Source of the DNA: Pseudomonas californiensis
GTDB taxonomy: Bacteria; Pseudomonadota; Gammaproteobacteria; Pseudomonadales; Pseudomonadaceae
Length of the DNA stretch: 64,000 nt
Direction: 5' to 3'
Assembly (NCBI RefSeq): GCF_021147775.1
Contig: NZ_JAGTPK010000001.1
Span: 1 to 64,000 of the forward strand
Made by a program: the position numbers and the translations under genes
Shown here: positions 28,759-38,193 of the stretch, piece by piece
How positions within the stretch are numbered: position 1 is the first letter of the stretch
Layout of the letters: each line of letters begins with the position of its first letter
The notes under the pieces: generated by a model
What the model was told of the DNA's origin: nothing
Seen by the model: only the letters and a program-made list of their open reading frames with translations
Databases searched by the model: none

Positions 28759-29667
28759 ATGAGCCGCGACCTTCCGCCGCTGAATGCCTTGCGTGCATTT
28801 GAAGGCACAGCCCGCCTGGGCAGCGTCAGTCAAGCTGCCGAACAGCTGCATGTGACGCACGGTGCGGTCAGCCGTCAGTTGAAAGTGCTTGAAGAACATC
28901 TTGGGCTCAGCCTGTTCATCAAGGACGGGCGCGGCCTTAAACTCACAGATGCCGGTGTTCGGTTACGTGATGCCAGCGGTGAAGCCTTTGATCGGTTGCG
29001 CAGTGTCTGCGCCGAATTGAGCCAGGGCAGTGCCGACGCGCCTTTCGTGTTGGGGTGTTCGGGCAGCCTGTTGGCGCGCTGGTTCATCCCGCGCCTGGGG
29101 CGGCTGAATGCCGAGTTGCCGGACCTGCGCTTGCACCTGTCGGCGGGTGAAGGTGATGTGGATCCGCGCCGGCCTGGCCTGGATGCGTTGCTGATTTTCG
29201 CCGAGCCACCATGGCCTGCAGACATGCAGGTTTTCGAGCTGGCCAGCGAGCGAATCGGCCCGGTGCTGAGCCCGCGCTTCAGCCGTTTCGAGAGTTTGAG
29301 TGAGGCACCTGCCAGCGCGTTGCTTGAAGAGTCATTACTGCAGACTACTTCGCGGCCACAGGCCTGGCCCAGCTGGGCGCAGCAGAACGGCATGGACCCG
29401 CACGCCTTGCGTTACGGACAGGGTTTCGAGCATTTGTATTATTTGCTTGAGGCGGCCGTGGCAGGCCTCGGTATTGCGATTGCGCCAGAACCGCTGGTGG
29501 TTGACGACCTGAAAGCCGGTCGCCTGGCTGCGCCATGGGGTTTCAATGAAACCCCGGCGCAGCTGGCGCTATGGGTGCCCAGACGTGTGTCCGATGGACG
29601 CGCGCAACAGTTGGCTCACTGGTTGAAAAATGAGCTGAAGCGGTCTGGAGACCCGATCAGAAATTGA
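28759..29667 (+). CDS. trpI: LysR-family activator of trpBA
   Basis: 302 residues from the ATG at 28759 ([20 protein letters not shown]); a longer frame from 28711 would occupy the operator. The N-terminal winged HTH has the [17 protein letters not shown] recognition helix typical of TrpI and GcvA-type LysR proteins, and a LysR effector domain follows. It is divergent from trpBA, and known TrpI proteins respond to indoleglycerol phosphate. Its stop directly abuts the stop of the convergent DUF883 gene. Confidence 0.95.
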   Translation: MSRDLPPLNALRAFEGTARLGSVSQAAEQLHVTHGAVSRQLKVLEEHLGLSLFIKDGRGLKLTDAGVRLRDASGEAFDRLRSVCAELSQGSADAPFVLGCSGSLLARWFIPRLGRLNAELPDLRLHLSAGEGDVDPRRPGLDALLIFAEPPWPADMQVFELASERIGPVLSPRFSRFESLSEAPASALLEESLLQTTSRPQAWPSWAQQNGMDPHALRYGQGFEHLYYLLEAAVAGLGIAIAPEPLVVDDLKAGRLAAPWGFNETPAQLALWVPRRVSDGRAQQLAHWLKNELKRSGDPIRN

Positions 29668-29994
29668 TCAGTTGCCGCGCTTGCACAGCAGGTACGCTGC
29701 CAGCAGGCCGATGGCACCGACGGCAACGCCAGCGGTAGTCCATGGGTGTTCTTGAGCGTAGTCACGAGTTGCCAGCGCGTTTTCGCGGGTTTTTTCTTTG
29801 ACGTCTTCGTAAACATCGCTGAGCAGGCTGCGCGAATGGCTCAGTGCACTTTCAGCGTTGGCCTTGAGGTTTTTCAAGGTTTTGCGCGACTCGTCGGTTG
29901 CATCGTCCTTCAACCCTTCAAGCGACTTCAACAGGCTTTCGATTTCTGCTTCCATACTCTGCAACGAGGCCTTGCGAAGTGAAGTACTAGCCAT
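29668..29994 (-). CDS. DUF883 (ElaB/YqjD-type) membrane-anchored protein
   Basis: 108 residues from the ATG at 29994 (GGAGAA upstream). A long charged helical region (about 10-75) with coiled-coil character is followed by a C-terminal transmembrane segment (about 85-104, TAGVAVGAIGLLAAYLLCKRGN), the DUF883 layout. E. coli relatives YqjD, ElaB and YgaM bind ribosomes at the inner membrane in stationary phase, so a stationary-phase role is plausible. Confidence 0.88.
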   Translation of the reverse strand: MASTSLRKASLQSMEAEIESLLKSLEGLKDDATDESRKTLKNLKANAESALSHSRSLLSDVYEDVKEKTRENALATRDYAQEHPWTTAGVAVGAIGLLAAYLLCKRGN

Positions 29995-30160
29995 GGTGTT
30001 TCTCCTGCAATGGGTGAGTGGCGTGTGTTGTTTCCGACTCCGGGGTTTTTGGAAAGTGCGATTGCATTTTGCAAAGAGCTGAACTTTTATAGCCGTTTCC
30101 CTGACAGAACCTAGGTGCGTGGCCTCAGCTGCGCTTTTATCGACCTTCAGGAGAACTGCC

Positions 30161-30376
30161 ATGACTGATCACCACACGTACAAGAAAGTCGAAATCGTTG
30201 GCTCGTCGACGACCACCATCGAAGACGCTATTCAGAATGCGCTGGCTGAAGCGAGTAAGAGCCTCAAGAATCTGGAGTGGTTCGAAGTGACCGAAACCCG
30301 CGGCCACATCGTGGAAGGCAAGGTCGGCCATTATCAGGTCACCTTGAAAGTGGGTTTCCGCATCGAACATAGCTGA
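30161..30376 (+). CDS. Dodecin
   Basis: 71 residues from the ATG at 30161 with CAGGAGAA upstream. Dodecins form hollow dodecamers that store flavin or CoA. The small beta-alpha-beta-beta fold is recognisable from YKKVEIVGSSTTTIEDAIQNAL, the flavin-stacking Trp in LEWFEVTETRG and the terminal QVTLKVGFRIE strand. Divergent from the DUF883 gene. Confidence 0.93.
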   Translation: MTDHHTYKKVEIVGSSTTTIEDAIQNALAEASKSLKNLEWFEVTETRGHIVEGKVGHYQVTLKVGFRIEHS

Positions 30377-30525
30377 TACGACCTGAACCTTTCGGCTGGC
30401 CGATTGCCATAACCTGCGTTGCCTTTGCGCAAGCGACCCTTTGGGGTTCGTCTGCCGGCGTGGGAACGTTTAATGGGCGCCTGTTCCGATGGCGTCTGCA
30501 CTTGGCCGGACGAGAGGGAATACCC

Positions 30526-30750
30526 ATGAAGAAGTTTTTGTTGGCTGTAGGCTTGTTGAGCATCGCTGGCACCGCGCTGGCGGCAGGCAAGCCATGTGAA
30601 GAACTGAAAAGCGATATCGATGCCAAGCTTCAGGCAAAGGGCGTTTCGTCCTACACGCTTGAAGTGGTCGAGAAAGGCGCTGCTGCTGATCAGAAAGTGG
30701 TCGGTACTTGCGAAGGCGGCGCCAAGGAAATCGTCTACAAGCGCGGTTGA
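30526..30750 (+). CDS. DUF1161 family exported protein (first copy)
   Basis: 74 residues from the ATG at 30526 (GAGAGGGAA upstream): signal peptide (about 1-20), then mature protein with two cysteines (GKPCEEL and VGTCEGG) likely forming a disulfide in the periplasm. The shared block SYTLEVVEK and the final EIVYKR recur in the second copy at 32684. Function unknown; members are widespread in gammaproteobacteria. Confidence 0.85.
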   Translation: MKKFLLAVGLLSIAGTALAAGKPCEELKSDIDAKLQAKGVSSYTLEVVEKGAAADQKVVGTCEGGAKEIVYKRG

Positions 30751-30806
30751 TTGTCAGGCCGGCTCGATGTAAGTCCAGCCAGTTGCTCGACCCCGTGTGA
30801 ACGCTG

Positions 30807-30862
30807 AAAAAAAGCCCGCCTCCAGGCTGAATACTGATTCAGTCTGGAGTGCGGGCTTTTTC
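30807..30862. terminator. Bidirectional terminator
   Basis: An extended palindrome: AAAAAGCCCGC at one end and GCGGGCTTTTT at the other, with a second stem (CTCCAGGCTGAAT/ATTCAGTCTGGAG) inside. It serves the DUF1161 gene on the plus strand and the convergent luciferase-like gene on the minus strand. Confidence 0.85.
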
Positions 30863-30890
30863 GTTCATGCGCTCAATTTGACGATCTGCT

Positions 30891-31874
30891 TCAACCGTGA
30901 GCGACCTGAGCCAGGATTTCGTAGGAGCGCAACCGGTCTTCGTGTTCGTACATGTCGCAAGTGAAGATCAGTTCGTCAGCTTCTGTCTGCTCCAGCAACA
31001 CATCGAGTTTGGCGCGGATCTTTTCAGGGCCACCGACCATTGCCAACCCCAGAAAGCTCGCCACCGCTTCACGTTCGTGTGGCAACCACAGGCCGTCCAT
31101 GGATTCGACGGGCGGACGCTGCATGAGGCTGTGGCCGCGCTGGTAGACCGACGTTGCCAGGTATTCGGCGTGGTCGTCGGTGTCGGCCGCCGACAGCGGT
31201 ACGCCGAGCATCACATAGGGCTTGTCGAGCACTTCGGACGGCTGGAAGTGATTGCGATAAACGCGAATCGCCTCATGCATGTAACGCGGCGCAAAGTGCG
31301 AAGCGAAGGCATACGGCAAGCCGCGCATCCCGGCCAACTGAGCGCTGAACAGGCTCGAACCCAGCAGCCAGATCGGCACTTGCGTACCTGAACCCGGAAC
31401 GGCGATCACTTTTTGACCCGGTGTGCGCGGGCCGAGGTACTCCATCAGCTCGGTCACGTCATCCGGGAAGTCGTCGGCGCTGCCAGAGCGCTCACGGCGC
31501 AGGGCGCGTGCGGTCATCTGATCGGAACCCGGCGCGCGGCCCAGACCCAGGTCGATCCGACCCGGATACAGGCTTGCCAGCGTGCCGAACTGCTCGGCAA
31601 CCACCAGCGGCGCATGGTTGGGCAACATGACGCCGCCTGCGCCCACTCGAATGGTCGAGGTGCCGCCAGCCAGATAGGCCAACAGCACCGACGTCGCAGA
31701 ACTCGCGATGCCGTCCATGTTGTGGTGCTCGGCAACCCAAAAGCGGTTGTAGCCCAGTTTTTCGACGTGTTGAGCCAGACTGAGTGAGTTGCGCAGCGAT
31801 TCGGCGGGGCCTTTGTCGTGGCGCACGGGCACCAGATCAAGGGTTGAAATTTTTACATCTGCCAGACGTTTCAT
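30891..31874 (-). CDS. Luciferase-like (LLM class) flavin oxidoreductase
   Basis: 327 residues from the ATG at 31874, a TIM-barrel of the bacterial luciferase-like monooxygenase family ([65 protein letters not shown]). The MsnO8/YhbW-type layout suggests an FMN-dependent oxidoreductase working with a separate reductase. The frame is open upstream to 31964 but family similarity starts at 31874. Substrate unknown. Confidence 0.88.
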   Translation of the reverse strand: MKRLADVKISTLDLVPVRHDKGPAESLRNSLSLAQHVEKLGYNRFWVAEHHNMDGIASSATSVLLAYLAGGTSTIRVGAGGVMLPNHAPLVVAEQFGTLASLYPGRIDLGLGRAPGSDQMTARALRRERSGSADDFPDDVTELMEYLGPRTPGQKVIAVPGSGTQVPIWLLGSSLFSAQLAGMRGLPYAFASHFAPRYMHEAIRVYRNHFQPSEVLDKPYVMLGVPLSAADTDDHAEYLATSVYQRGHSLMQRPPVESMDGLWLPHEREAVASFLGLAMVGGPEKIRAKLDVLLEQTEADELIFTCDMYEHEDRLRSYEILAQVAHG

Positions 31875-32085
31875 AGGCCAGGGTAGCTCCTTGAAGTGTG
31901 TAGGGCTGGCTTCTGGAGCTGCCCACGATGCAACAGCAGTGTGGGCGCAATCCCGACTTTTCAATGTTTGACGCGAAAAAACCTACTTAAATACTCGGTC
32001 TTTCCGACCATTGAACTTTCCAGAGCCGTCTATCCTCAGAACCTTGGTACGAGCAAAGATCCATTCCATTTCAGAAGGAGCCATT

Positions 32086-32517
32086 ATGAGCATCGTCAAG
32101 AAAGCATCTGCCCACTGGGAAGGTGATCTGAAAAACGGTATCGGCAGCATCTCTACCGAAACCGGCGTGCTGCGTGAAGCGCCTTACGGCTTCAAGGCGC
32201 GCTTCGAAGACGGCAAGGGTACCAACCCTGAAGAACTGATCGGCGCGGCCCATGCAGGTTGCTTCTCGATGGCCCTGTCGATGATTCTGGGTAACGCAGG
32301 CTTCACGGCTGACAGCATCGACACTCAGGCCGAAGTGACTCTGGACCAGGTTGAAGGCGGCTTTGCGATCAGCGCGGTGCATCTGGTTCTGAAAGCCAAG
32401 GTGCCGGGCGCTACTCAGGAACAGTTCGACGACCTGACCAAGCAAGCCAAAGAAGGCTGCCCGGTGTCCAAAGTGCTTAACGCCAAGATCACGCTGGACG
32501 CGACATTGCTGAGCTGA
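32086..32517 (+). CDS. OsmC family peroxidase
   Basis: Thiol peroxidase that reduces organic hydroperoxides. 143 residues from the ATG at 32086 with AGAAGGAG upstream. Peroxidatic Cys59 (AAHAGCFSMALS) and resolving Cys125 (AKEGCPVSKV) have the usual spacing. The sequence is the OsmC branch (YhfA/OsmC) rather than Ohr by its EGDLKNGIGSISTETG opening. Confidence 0.92.
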   Translation: MSIVKKASAHWEGDLKNGIGSISTETGVLREAPYGFKARFEDGKGTNPEELIGAAHAGCFSMALSMILGNAGFTADSIDTQAEVTLDQVEGGFAISAVHLVLKAKVPGATQEQFDDLTKQAKEGCPVSKVLNAKITLDATLLS

Positions 32518-32525
32518 TCAAGGCC

Positions 32526-32620
32526 GGACCGACCTCGGTCGGTCCACAGCAACGTGCTTGTCCGTGATCAGAGCTTTACGTAGCGAGCCGTTTGACGGTT
32601 CGCTGGCGCTCATCACGGAC
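32526..32620. other. Structured intergenic region with two hairpins
   Basis: A perfect 9-bp inverted repeat with a two-base centre (32526-32545, GGACCGACC/GGTCGGTCC) is followed by a large imperfect stem-loop whose outer arms are GTCCGTGAT (32560-32568) and ATCACGGAC (32612-32620) with an inner AGCGAGCCGT/ACGGTTCGCT stem. There is no T-run, so a simple terminator for osmC is not certain. It may be a leader or a small RNA. Confidence 0.55.
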
Positions 32621-32683
32621 ACGCGCGATTTCAACTTGAAACCTCATCGGGTTCAGTAGTGCTTTGCATCATGGGAGTCGAGC

Positions 32684-32917
32684 ATGAAACGTTTTGCTTT
32701 AGCGGTGACCTGTACCCTGTTGGCGACCAGTGCCCTGGCAGCTCCGAAGTCCTGTGATGAACTCAAGGACGAAATCGAAGCCAAGATTCAGGCCAACAAC
32801 GTGACGTCGTACACCCTGGAGGTCGTAACCAATGAAGAGGTTCACGACGAAAACATGGTGGTCGGCAGTTGCGACAACGGCACCCGGAAAATCATCTACC
32901 AACGCAATGATCGCTGA
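32684..32917 (+). CDS. DUF1161 family exported protein (second copy)
   Basis: 77 residues: signal peptide (about 1-20, MKRFALAVTCTLLATSALA), two cysteines in the mature part (PKSCDEL and VGSCDNG), SYTLEVVTNEE and RKIIYQR. It is clearly a paralogue of the protein at 30526, about half identical by eye, suggesting an old local duplication with the luciferase-like gene and osmC now between the copies. Ends directly against the convergent lipoprotein gene. Confidence 0.83.
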   Translation: MKRFALAVTCTLLATSALAAPKSCDELKDEIEAKIQANNVTSYTLEVVTNEEVHDENMVVGSCDNGTRKIIYQRNDR

Positions 32918-33331
32918 TCAGATGCAGTGAACGTCCGCTTCTTCGGCGACCGTATTGCGCTGTGCGTCATACAGCCAGGCGTCTACGTCATTGGCCAGTG
33001 AGCGCACCTCAAGCATGTAGCGCTGCCCCGCGGCGAAGTGTTCGTAACGAACACCGATGAAGCACGTTATTTCAGTGTAATCATCGCCCATCATCCCCAG
33101 ACCACCCGCCCGATACTCATAGTCGTAACGCACCTGCAGCGTGTGGCTGCCGGGTGTGACTTGAAAGTAGCGGCCGTCATAGGTGTGTTTGCCATCCAGC
33201 TTGTCCGCCATCACCAGCTTTCCACCCACGGTGCGCATGTCGACCCAGGCCATGTCCGGATTTACCGCAGGCAATGGCCCCGCGCAGCCAACGAGTGTCG
33301 CAAGGGCGATAATCAGTGTCATGAGGCGCAT
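32918..33331 (-). CDS. Small putative lipoprotein
   Basis: 137 residues with a lipoprotein signal (LATLVGC, Cys16). The mature protein is beta-rich (VDMRTVGGKLVMADKLDGKHTYDGRYFQVTPGSHTLQVRYDYEY), reminiscent of small PEGA-like envelope lipoproteins. No function known to me. The stop meets the stop of the DUF1161 gene, and the start faces the metallopeptidase gene in a divergent pair across about 105 bases. Confidence 0.75.
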   Translation of the reverse strand: MRLMTLIIALATLVGCAGPLPAVNPDMAWVDMRTVGGKLVMADKLDGKHTYDGRYFQVTPGSHTLQVRYDYEYRAGGLGMMGDDYTEITCFIGVRYEHFAAGQRYMLEVRSLANDVDAWLYDAQRNTVAEEADVHCI

Positions 33332-33436
33332 GGCAGGCTCCGTACTCTGGGCGTTGGCGTTGACCGATGGCGATGATAGTTGCGCGCGTCGTGTCTGTCC
33401 TGCATAACGACGCTGTATCGAATTCGAAGGTCCTGT

Positions 33437-34495
33437 ATGTCGCGACTCATTGTTCTACGCCTCTGTCAGGCTCTGGCACTGATGACAGTCCTGTTGCTGG
33501 GTGGATGCTCCAGTGCTGCTTACTATGGCCAACTGGCGAAAGGTCAATGGCAGCTGTTGCAGGCGCGTGAGCCGGTCGACCAGATCGTGGCGGACCCGGA
33601 TCGCGATCCTGCGTTGCGTGAACACCTCGCTCGCTCTCAAGAGGCTCGCGTGTTCGCCAGCAACCACTTGCGTCTGCCGGACAACCAGAGCTATCGCCTC
33701 TATGCCGATCTGGGTCGCCCTTATGTGGTTTGGAACGTCTTCGCGACCGACGAGTTCTCGCTCGATCCTCTGACCCATTGTTTTCCGATTGCCGGTTGCG
33801 TGGCGTATCGCGGTTACTACAGCGTGGGCGGTGCTCGGGGTGAGGCCGCGTTGCAGCGCCAGGCAGGCAAGGACGTTTACCTGAGTGGCGTCGAAGCCTA
33901 TTCGACGCTGGGCTGGTTCAACGATCCGATACTCAGTTCGATGATGGGCTGGGGAGATGAACGTCTGGCTACGCTGATTTTCCATGAGCTGGCCCACCAG
34001 CGTTTTTACGTGAAGGACGACACTGAGTTCAACGAGTCCTATGCCAGCTTCGTCGAACAGGAAGGCACACGCCAATGGCGTGCGGCACGTGGTTTGCCGC
34101 CTGAAAGCATCTCGCAATCCACGCGGCGCGATCAGTTCATTCAGCTGGTGCTGGAGGCTCGCGGTCGCTTGAAAACGCTGTACCAGCAGCCACTTTCAGC
34201 GTCGCTCATGCGCCAGCGCAAGGCAGCCGAATTCGAGCGCATGCGCCAGAACTACCGACAGCTGCGTGATACCCAATGGAACGGTGACAAACGTTTCGAC
34301 GGCTGGATCAACAGCCCGATGAACAACGCCAAGCTCTTGCCTTTCGGGCTCTATGATCAATGGGTGCCAGCGTTTGAAGCGCTGTTCAAACAAGCCGGTG
34401 GCGATTGGGAGGCGTTTTATCGCGCAGTAGAAAAACTCGGCGGCCAGCCCGTCGAGTCGCGCAAGGCGGCTTTGCAGGCATTGATGCCTGGCTGA
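33437..34495 (+). CDS. Predicted lipoprotein aminopeptidase (Aminopept_2/DUF2265-type)
   Basis: 352 residues from the ATG at 33437 with GAAGG upstream. Lipobox LLGGC (Cys24) marks a lipoprotein. A HELAHQ zinc motif (His183, Glu184, His187) with a glutamate downstream (ESYASFVEQEG) is the gluzincin arrangement of the predicted-aminopeptidase family. It would act at the periplasmic face of a membrane. Substrate unknown. Confidence 0.85.
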   Translation: MSRLIVLRLCQALALMTVLLLGGCSSAAYYGQLAKGQWQLLQAREPVDQIVADPDRDPALREHLARSQEARVFASNHLRLPDNQSYRLYADLGRPYVVWNVFATDEFSLDPLTHCFPIAGCVAYRGYYSVGGARGEAALQRQAGKDVYLSGVEAYSTLGWFNDPILSSMMGWGDERLATLIFHELAHQRFYVKDDTEFNESYASFVEQEGTRQWRAARGLPPESISQSTRRDQFIQLVLEARGRLKTLYQQPLSASLMRQRKAAEFERMRQNYRQLRDTQWNGDKRFDGWINSPMNNAKLLPFGLYDQWVPAFEALFKQAGGDWEAFYRAVEKLGGQPVESRKAALQALMPG

Positions 34496-34508
34496 AAGCC
34501 GCAACCAT

Positions 34509-35189
34509 TCATGCCGGTACGAGCGCCCTGTGCAGCTCTGCCAGGGTCTGGAAATGGAAGGTCGGTTTTTCAGCCATCAATTCCTCGCGGCTGCCGAACC
34601 CATACCCCACGGCTGCGACATCCAGGCCGTTGCGCAGTGCGCCAATCAGGTCGTGCTTGCGGTCCCCGATCATCAGGGTCTGGGCAGGGTCCAGTTTTTC
34701 CTCGGCCAGCAGATGGGCGATCAGTTCGACCTTGTCGGTACGGGTGCCGTCCAGCTCGCTGCCGTAGATCACCTTGAAGTGCCGGGCGAAATCGAAGTGG
34801 CGGGCAATTTCTCTGGCGAACTCCCATGGTTTGGACGTTGCGATGTACAACTGTCTGCCCTGCTCGCCCAATGCTTCAAGCAACGGTACAACGCCCTCGA
34901 ACATCTGGTTTTCGTAAAGCCCGGTCACCCTGAACCGTTCACGGTAAAAGCCTACGGCTTGCCAGGCTCTGGCTTCGTCCATGTGGTAAAACTGCATGAA
35001 AGCCTGCAAAAGTGGCGGGGCGATGAAATGCTCTAGCCGGGTTATGTCTGGCTCATCGATACCCAGTTGCGCCAGCGCGAACTGGATCGAGCGGGTGATC
35101 CCAAGGCGCGGGTCGGTCAGCGTGCCGTCCAGGTCGAACAGAATGTTCTGATAATGCAGCGGCGGTTTGAATGGCGCGGAAATCAGCAT
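34509..35189 (-). CDS. HAD-superfamily hydrolase, phosphoglycolate phosphatase-like
   Basis: 226 residues. HAD motifs: DLDGTLTD (nucleophile Asp19, Asp21), the TSKP motif II region, Lys in motif III and GDRKHDLIGA motif IV. The helical cap between them fits the Gph/PGP subfamily, and it may also be a 5'-nucleotidase of the YjjG type. It overlaps the end of the gamma-carbonic anhydrase gene by seven bases, so the two are translated from one leftward transcript. Confidence 0.85.
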   Translation of the reverse strand: MLISAPFKPPLHYQNILFDLDGTLTDPRLGITRSIQFALAQLGIDEPDITRLEHFIAPPLLQAFMQFYHMDEARAWQAVGFYRERFRVTGLYENQMFEGVVPLLEALGEQGRQLYIATSKPWEFAREIARHFDFARHFKVIYGSELDGTRTDKVELIAHLLAEEKLDPAQTLMIGDRKHDLIGALRNGLDVAAVGYGFGSREELMAEKPTFHFQTLAELHRALVPA

Positions 35190-35731
35190 GGTTGATCGTA
35201 ACCTTCAGCCAGATGCTGATCCTTGAGTTTCACGTAATTGGTCGCGCTGTACGGGAAAAACGCGATCTCCTTTTCGGTCAGCGCACGCACTTGCTTGACT
35301 GGGCGACCCACGTACAGAAAGCCGCTCTCCAACACTTTGCCCGGTGGTACCAGGCTGCCCGCCCCGATGATGACTTCGTCTTCTACCACCGCGCCGTCCA
35401 TGATGGTCGTACCCATGCCAATCAGGACCCGGTTGCCAATGGTGCAGCCGTGCAGCATGGCCTTGTGGCCAATGGTGACTTCATCGCCGATCAACAACGG
35501 AAAGCCGTCAGGGTTGAAGGGACCGGCATGGGTGATGTGCAGCACGCTGCCATCCTGCACGCTGGTGCGGACACCGATACGGATGCGGTGCATGTCGCCA
35601 CGCACGACAGTGAGCGGCCAGACAGAACTGTCTGCACCGATTTCGACATCGCCGATCAGCACCGCTGAATAATCGACAAACGCCCGCTCGCCGAGGGCTG
35701 GGGTATGGTCCTGAAACTTGCGAATGGCCAC
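35183..35731 (-). CDS. Gamma-carbonic anhydrase family protein
   Basis: 182 residues from a GTG at 35731 with AAGGAG seven bases upstream; a longer frame to 36085 overlaps prlC and is rejected. Left-handed beta-helix hexapeptide repeats ([LIV]-G-x4) run from about 25 to 130. Zinc-ligand histidines near 65/68, 89 and 94 match those of the gamma-class (Cam/YrdA type). Activity is not proven for most YrdA-like members. Divergent from prlC, as in P. aeruginosa. Confidence 0.9.
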   Translation of the reverse strand: MAIRKFQDHTPALGERAFVDYSAVLIGDVEIGADSSVWPLTVVRGDMHRIRIGVRTSVQDGSVLHITHAGPFNPDGFPLLIGDEVTIGHKAMLHGCTIGNRVLIGMGTTIMDGAVVEDEVIIGAGSLVPPGKVLESGFLYVGRPVKQVRALTEKEIAFFPYSATNYVKLKDQHLAEGYDQPC

Positions 35732-35843
35732 GATAGGCTCCTTCTTTGGCACTGATAGGTGCGTGCAACAGGTTTCGATGCTGCGGTCAGCGTCGATTGT
35801 AATTAAGATGGCTGAGTGTTTCTTCCAGCCAAGGTGCAAAACC

Positions 35844-37895
35844 GTGAGCGCGAACAACCCTCTTCTGCAACCGTACGACCTGCCACCCTTCTCGGCGATC
35901 CGTGCCGAGCATGTCAAACCTGCCATCGAACAGATTCTGGCTGACAACCGCGCTGCCATTGCCGACATTCTTGCCAAACAGGGTTCGACTCCGAGCTGGG
36001 CTGGCCTGGTGCTGACCATGGACGAACTGAATGATCGTCTGGGCGCTGCCTGGAGTCCGGTCAGCCATCTCAATGCCGTGCGCAACAGCGCCGAGCTGCG
36101 TGAGGCCTACGAGTCCTGCCTGCCAGCGCTGAGCGCCTACTCGACCGAAATGGGTCAGAACCGCGCGCTGTTCCAGGCCTATGAAGCCTTGGCCAACGGC
36201 CCGGAAGCGGCCGGTTTCGATGTCGGCCAGAAAACCATTCTTGAACAGTCGCTGCGTGACTTCCGCCTGTCCGGTATCGATCTGCCGCCCGAGCAGCAGA
36301 AGCGCTATGCCGAAGTACAGAGCAAGCTTTCCGAGCTGGGCAGCCAGTTTTCCAACCAACTGCTGGACGCGACTCAGGCCTGGACCAAACTGGTCACCGA
36401 CGAGTCAGCCCTTGCCGGTCTGACCGACTCTGCCAAGGAGCAGATGGCCGACGCTGCGAAGGCCAAGGATCTGGAAGGCTACCTGATCACTCTGGAATTT
36501 CCGAGCTACTACGCGGTAATGACCTACGCCGAAGACCGCGCTCTGCGTGAAGAAGTGTATGCAGCCTACTGCACGCGCGCTTCGGATCAAGGCCCCAACG
36601 CGGGCAACAACGACAACGGTCCGGTGATGGAGCAGATCCTGGACCTGCGTCAGGAACTTGCCCAGTTGCTGGGTTATGACAATTTTGCCGAGCTGAGCCT
36701 GGCCACCAAAATGGCTGAGTCCAGCGATCAGGTGCTGAGCTTTTTGCGCGACCTCGCCAAGCGCAGCAAGCCATTTGCCAGGCAGGACCTGGAACAGCTG
36801 AAAGCCTATGCCGCCGAACAGGGCTGCCCGGACCTGCAAAGCTGGGACAGCGGTTTTTACGGTGAAAAACTGCGTGAGCAGCGCTATAGCGTTTCACAGG
36901 AAATCCTGCGTGCCTATTTCCCGATCGACAAAGTGCTGGGCGGGTTGTTTGCCATCGTTCAGCGGTTGTACGGTATTGAAATTGCCGAACAGAAAGGTTT
37001 CGACACTTGGCACCCGGATGTTCGCCTGTTTGAAATCAAGGAAAACGGCCAGCACGTCGGACGTTTCTTCTTCGACCTGTATGCGCGCGCCAACAAGCGT
37101 GGTGGCGCGTGGATGGACGGTGCGCGCGATCGTCGTCGTACTGCCGAAGGCACATTGCAGAGCCCGGTCGCCAACCTGGTGTGCAACTTCACACCTGCGG
37201 TAGGCGGCAAGCCTGCTCTGCTGACGCACGATGAAGTCACCACGCTGTTCCACGAGTTCGGCCACGGTCTGCATCACCTTCTGACCCGTGTCGAGCATGC
37301 CGGTGTTTCGGGTATCAATGGCGTGGCGTGGGATGCAGTCGAACTGCCAAGCCAGTTCATGGAAAACTGGTGCTGGGAGCCGGAAGGTCTGGCGCTGATT
37401 TCCGGTCACTATGAAACTGGCGAGCCACTGCCACAGGACTTGTTGGAGAAGATGCTGGCTGCGCGCAACTTCCAGTCGGGCCTGATGATGGTGCGTCAAC
37501 TGGAGTTTTCGCTGTTCGACTTCGAACTGCACGCTACCCACGGCGACGGGCGCGGCGTGTTGCAAGTGCTCGAAGGCATTCGTGATGAAGTCTCGGTCAT
37601 GCGTCCACCTGCCTATAACCGCTTCCCGAACAGCTTTGCGCACATCTTTGCCGGCGGTTATGCCGCGGGTTATTACAGCTACAAGTGGGCTGAAGTGCTG
37701 TCTGCCGATGCGTTCTCCAGGTTTGAAGAAGACGGCGTGCTCAATGCCGAAACCGGACGAGCCTTCCGCGAGGCTATTCTGGCGCGTGGCGGTTCGCAGG
37801 CACCGATGGTGCTGTTCGTCGACTTCCGCGGACGCGAGCCTTCGATTGACGCACTCTTGCGCCACAGTGGTTTGAGCGAGGACGCGGCAGCATGA
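35844..37895 (+). CDS. prlC: Oligopeptidase A
   Basis: Cytosolic M3-family metallopeptidase that degrades signal peptides and short peptides. GTG start at 35844 gives 683 residues ((M)SANNPLLQPYDLPPFSAI), the standard length; AAGG lies nine bases upstream, whereas a longer frame to 35718 overlaps the divergent gene. Zinc motif HEFGH at 470-474 (His470, Glu471, His474). Its stop overlaps the next gene by four bases (ATGA). Confidence 0.97.
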   Translation: MSANNPLLQPYDLPPFSAIRAEHVKPAIEQILADNRAAIADILAKQGSTPSWAGLVLTMDELNDRLGAAWSPVSHLNAVRNSAELREAYESCLPALSAYSTEMGQNRALFQAYEALANGPEAAGFDVGQKTILEQSLRDFRLSGIDLPPEQQKRYAEVQSKLSELGSQFSNQLLDATQAWTKLVTDESALAGLTDSAKEQMADAAKAKDLEGYLITLEFPSYYAVMTYAEDRALREEVYAAYCTRASDQGPNAGNNDNGPVMEQILDLRQELAQLLGYDNFAELSLATKMAESSDQVLSFLRDLAKRSKPFARQDLEQLKAYAAEQGCPDLQSWDSGFYGEKLREQRYSVSQEILRAYFPIDKVLGGLFAIVQRLYGIEIAEQKGFDTWHPDVRLFEIKENGQHVGRFFFDLYARANKRGGAWMDGARDRRRTAEGTLQSPVANLVCNFTPAVGGKPALLTHDEVTTLFHEFGHGLHHLLTRVEHAGVSGINGVAWDAVELPSQFMENWCWEPEGLALISGHYETGEPLPQDLLEKMLAARNFQSGLMMVRQLEFSLFDFELHATHGDGRGVLQVLEGIRDEVSVMRPPAYNRFPNSFAHIFAGGYAAGYYSYKWAEVLSADAFSRFEEDGVLNAETGRAFREAILARGGSQAPMVLFVDFRGREPSIDALLRHSGLSEDAAA

Positions 37896-38179
37896 CCGAT
37901 ACACCGGTAGTCATTACCAAAAAACGCTTCATCGCCGGGGCTGTGTGCCCGGCGTGCAGCGAGCCTGACAAGCTGATGATGTGGAGCGAAAACGACGTGC
38001 CCCACCGCGAATGCGTGGGTTGCGGCTATAGCGACACCCTCAACGAACAGGGTCTTTCGGTCCCGAAAGAGCTCGGCACACGGGTCAACAAGCCGGTGGT
38101 CAAACCGGCCGATCCCAAGGTCCAGGGCGTGCAGTTCTTTCCAAATCCGAAGTTGAAGAAGCCGGTTGATCCGAGCTGA
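37892..38179 (+). CDS. YheV-family zinc-ribbon protein
   Basis: 95 residues. Four cysteines as CPAC (19-22) and CVGC (41-44) form a treble-clef/ribbon site, followed by a lysine/proline-rich C-terminus (about 65-95). This matches the YheV putative metal-binding family. Start codon overlaps the prlC stop, so it is translationally coupled to it. Function unknown. Confidence 0.88.
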   Translation: MTDTPVVITKKRFIAGAVCPACSEPDKLMMWSENDVPHRECVGCGYSDTLNEQGLSVPKELGTRVNKPVVKPADPKVQGVQFFPNPKLKKPVDPS

Positions 38180-38193
38180 ACATGCAGCTGGAT

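Noticed and set aside
35183..36085. 300-residue version of the gamma-carbonic anhydrase gene
   Set aside because: The extra N-terminus overlaps prlC in the opposite direction; a GTG with AAGGAG at 35731 gives the normal family length.
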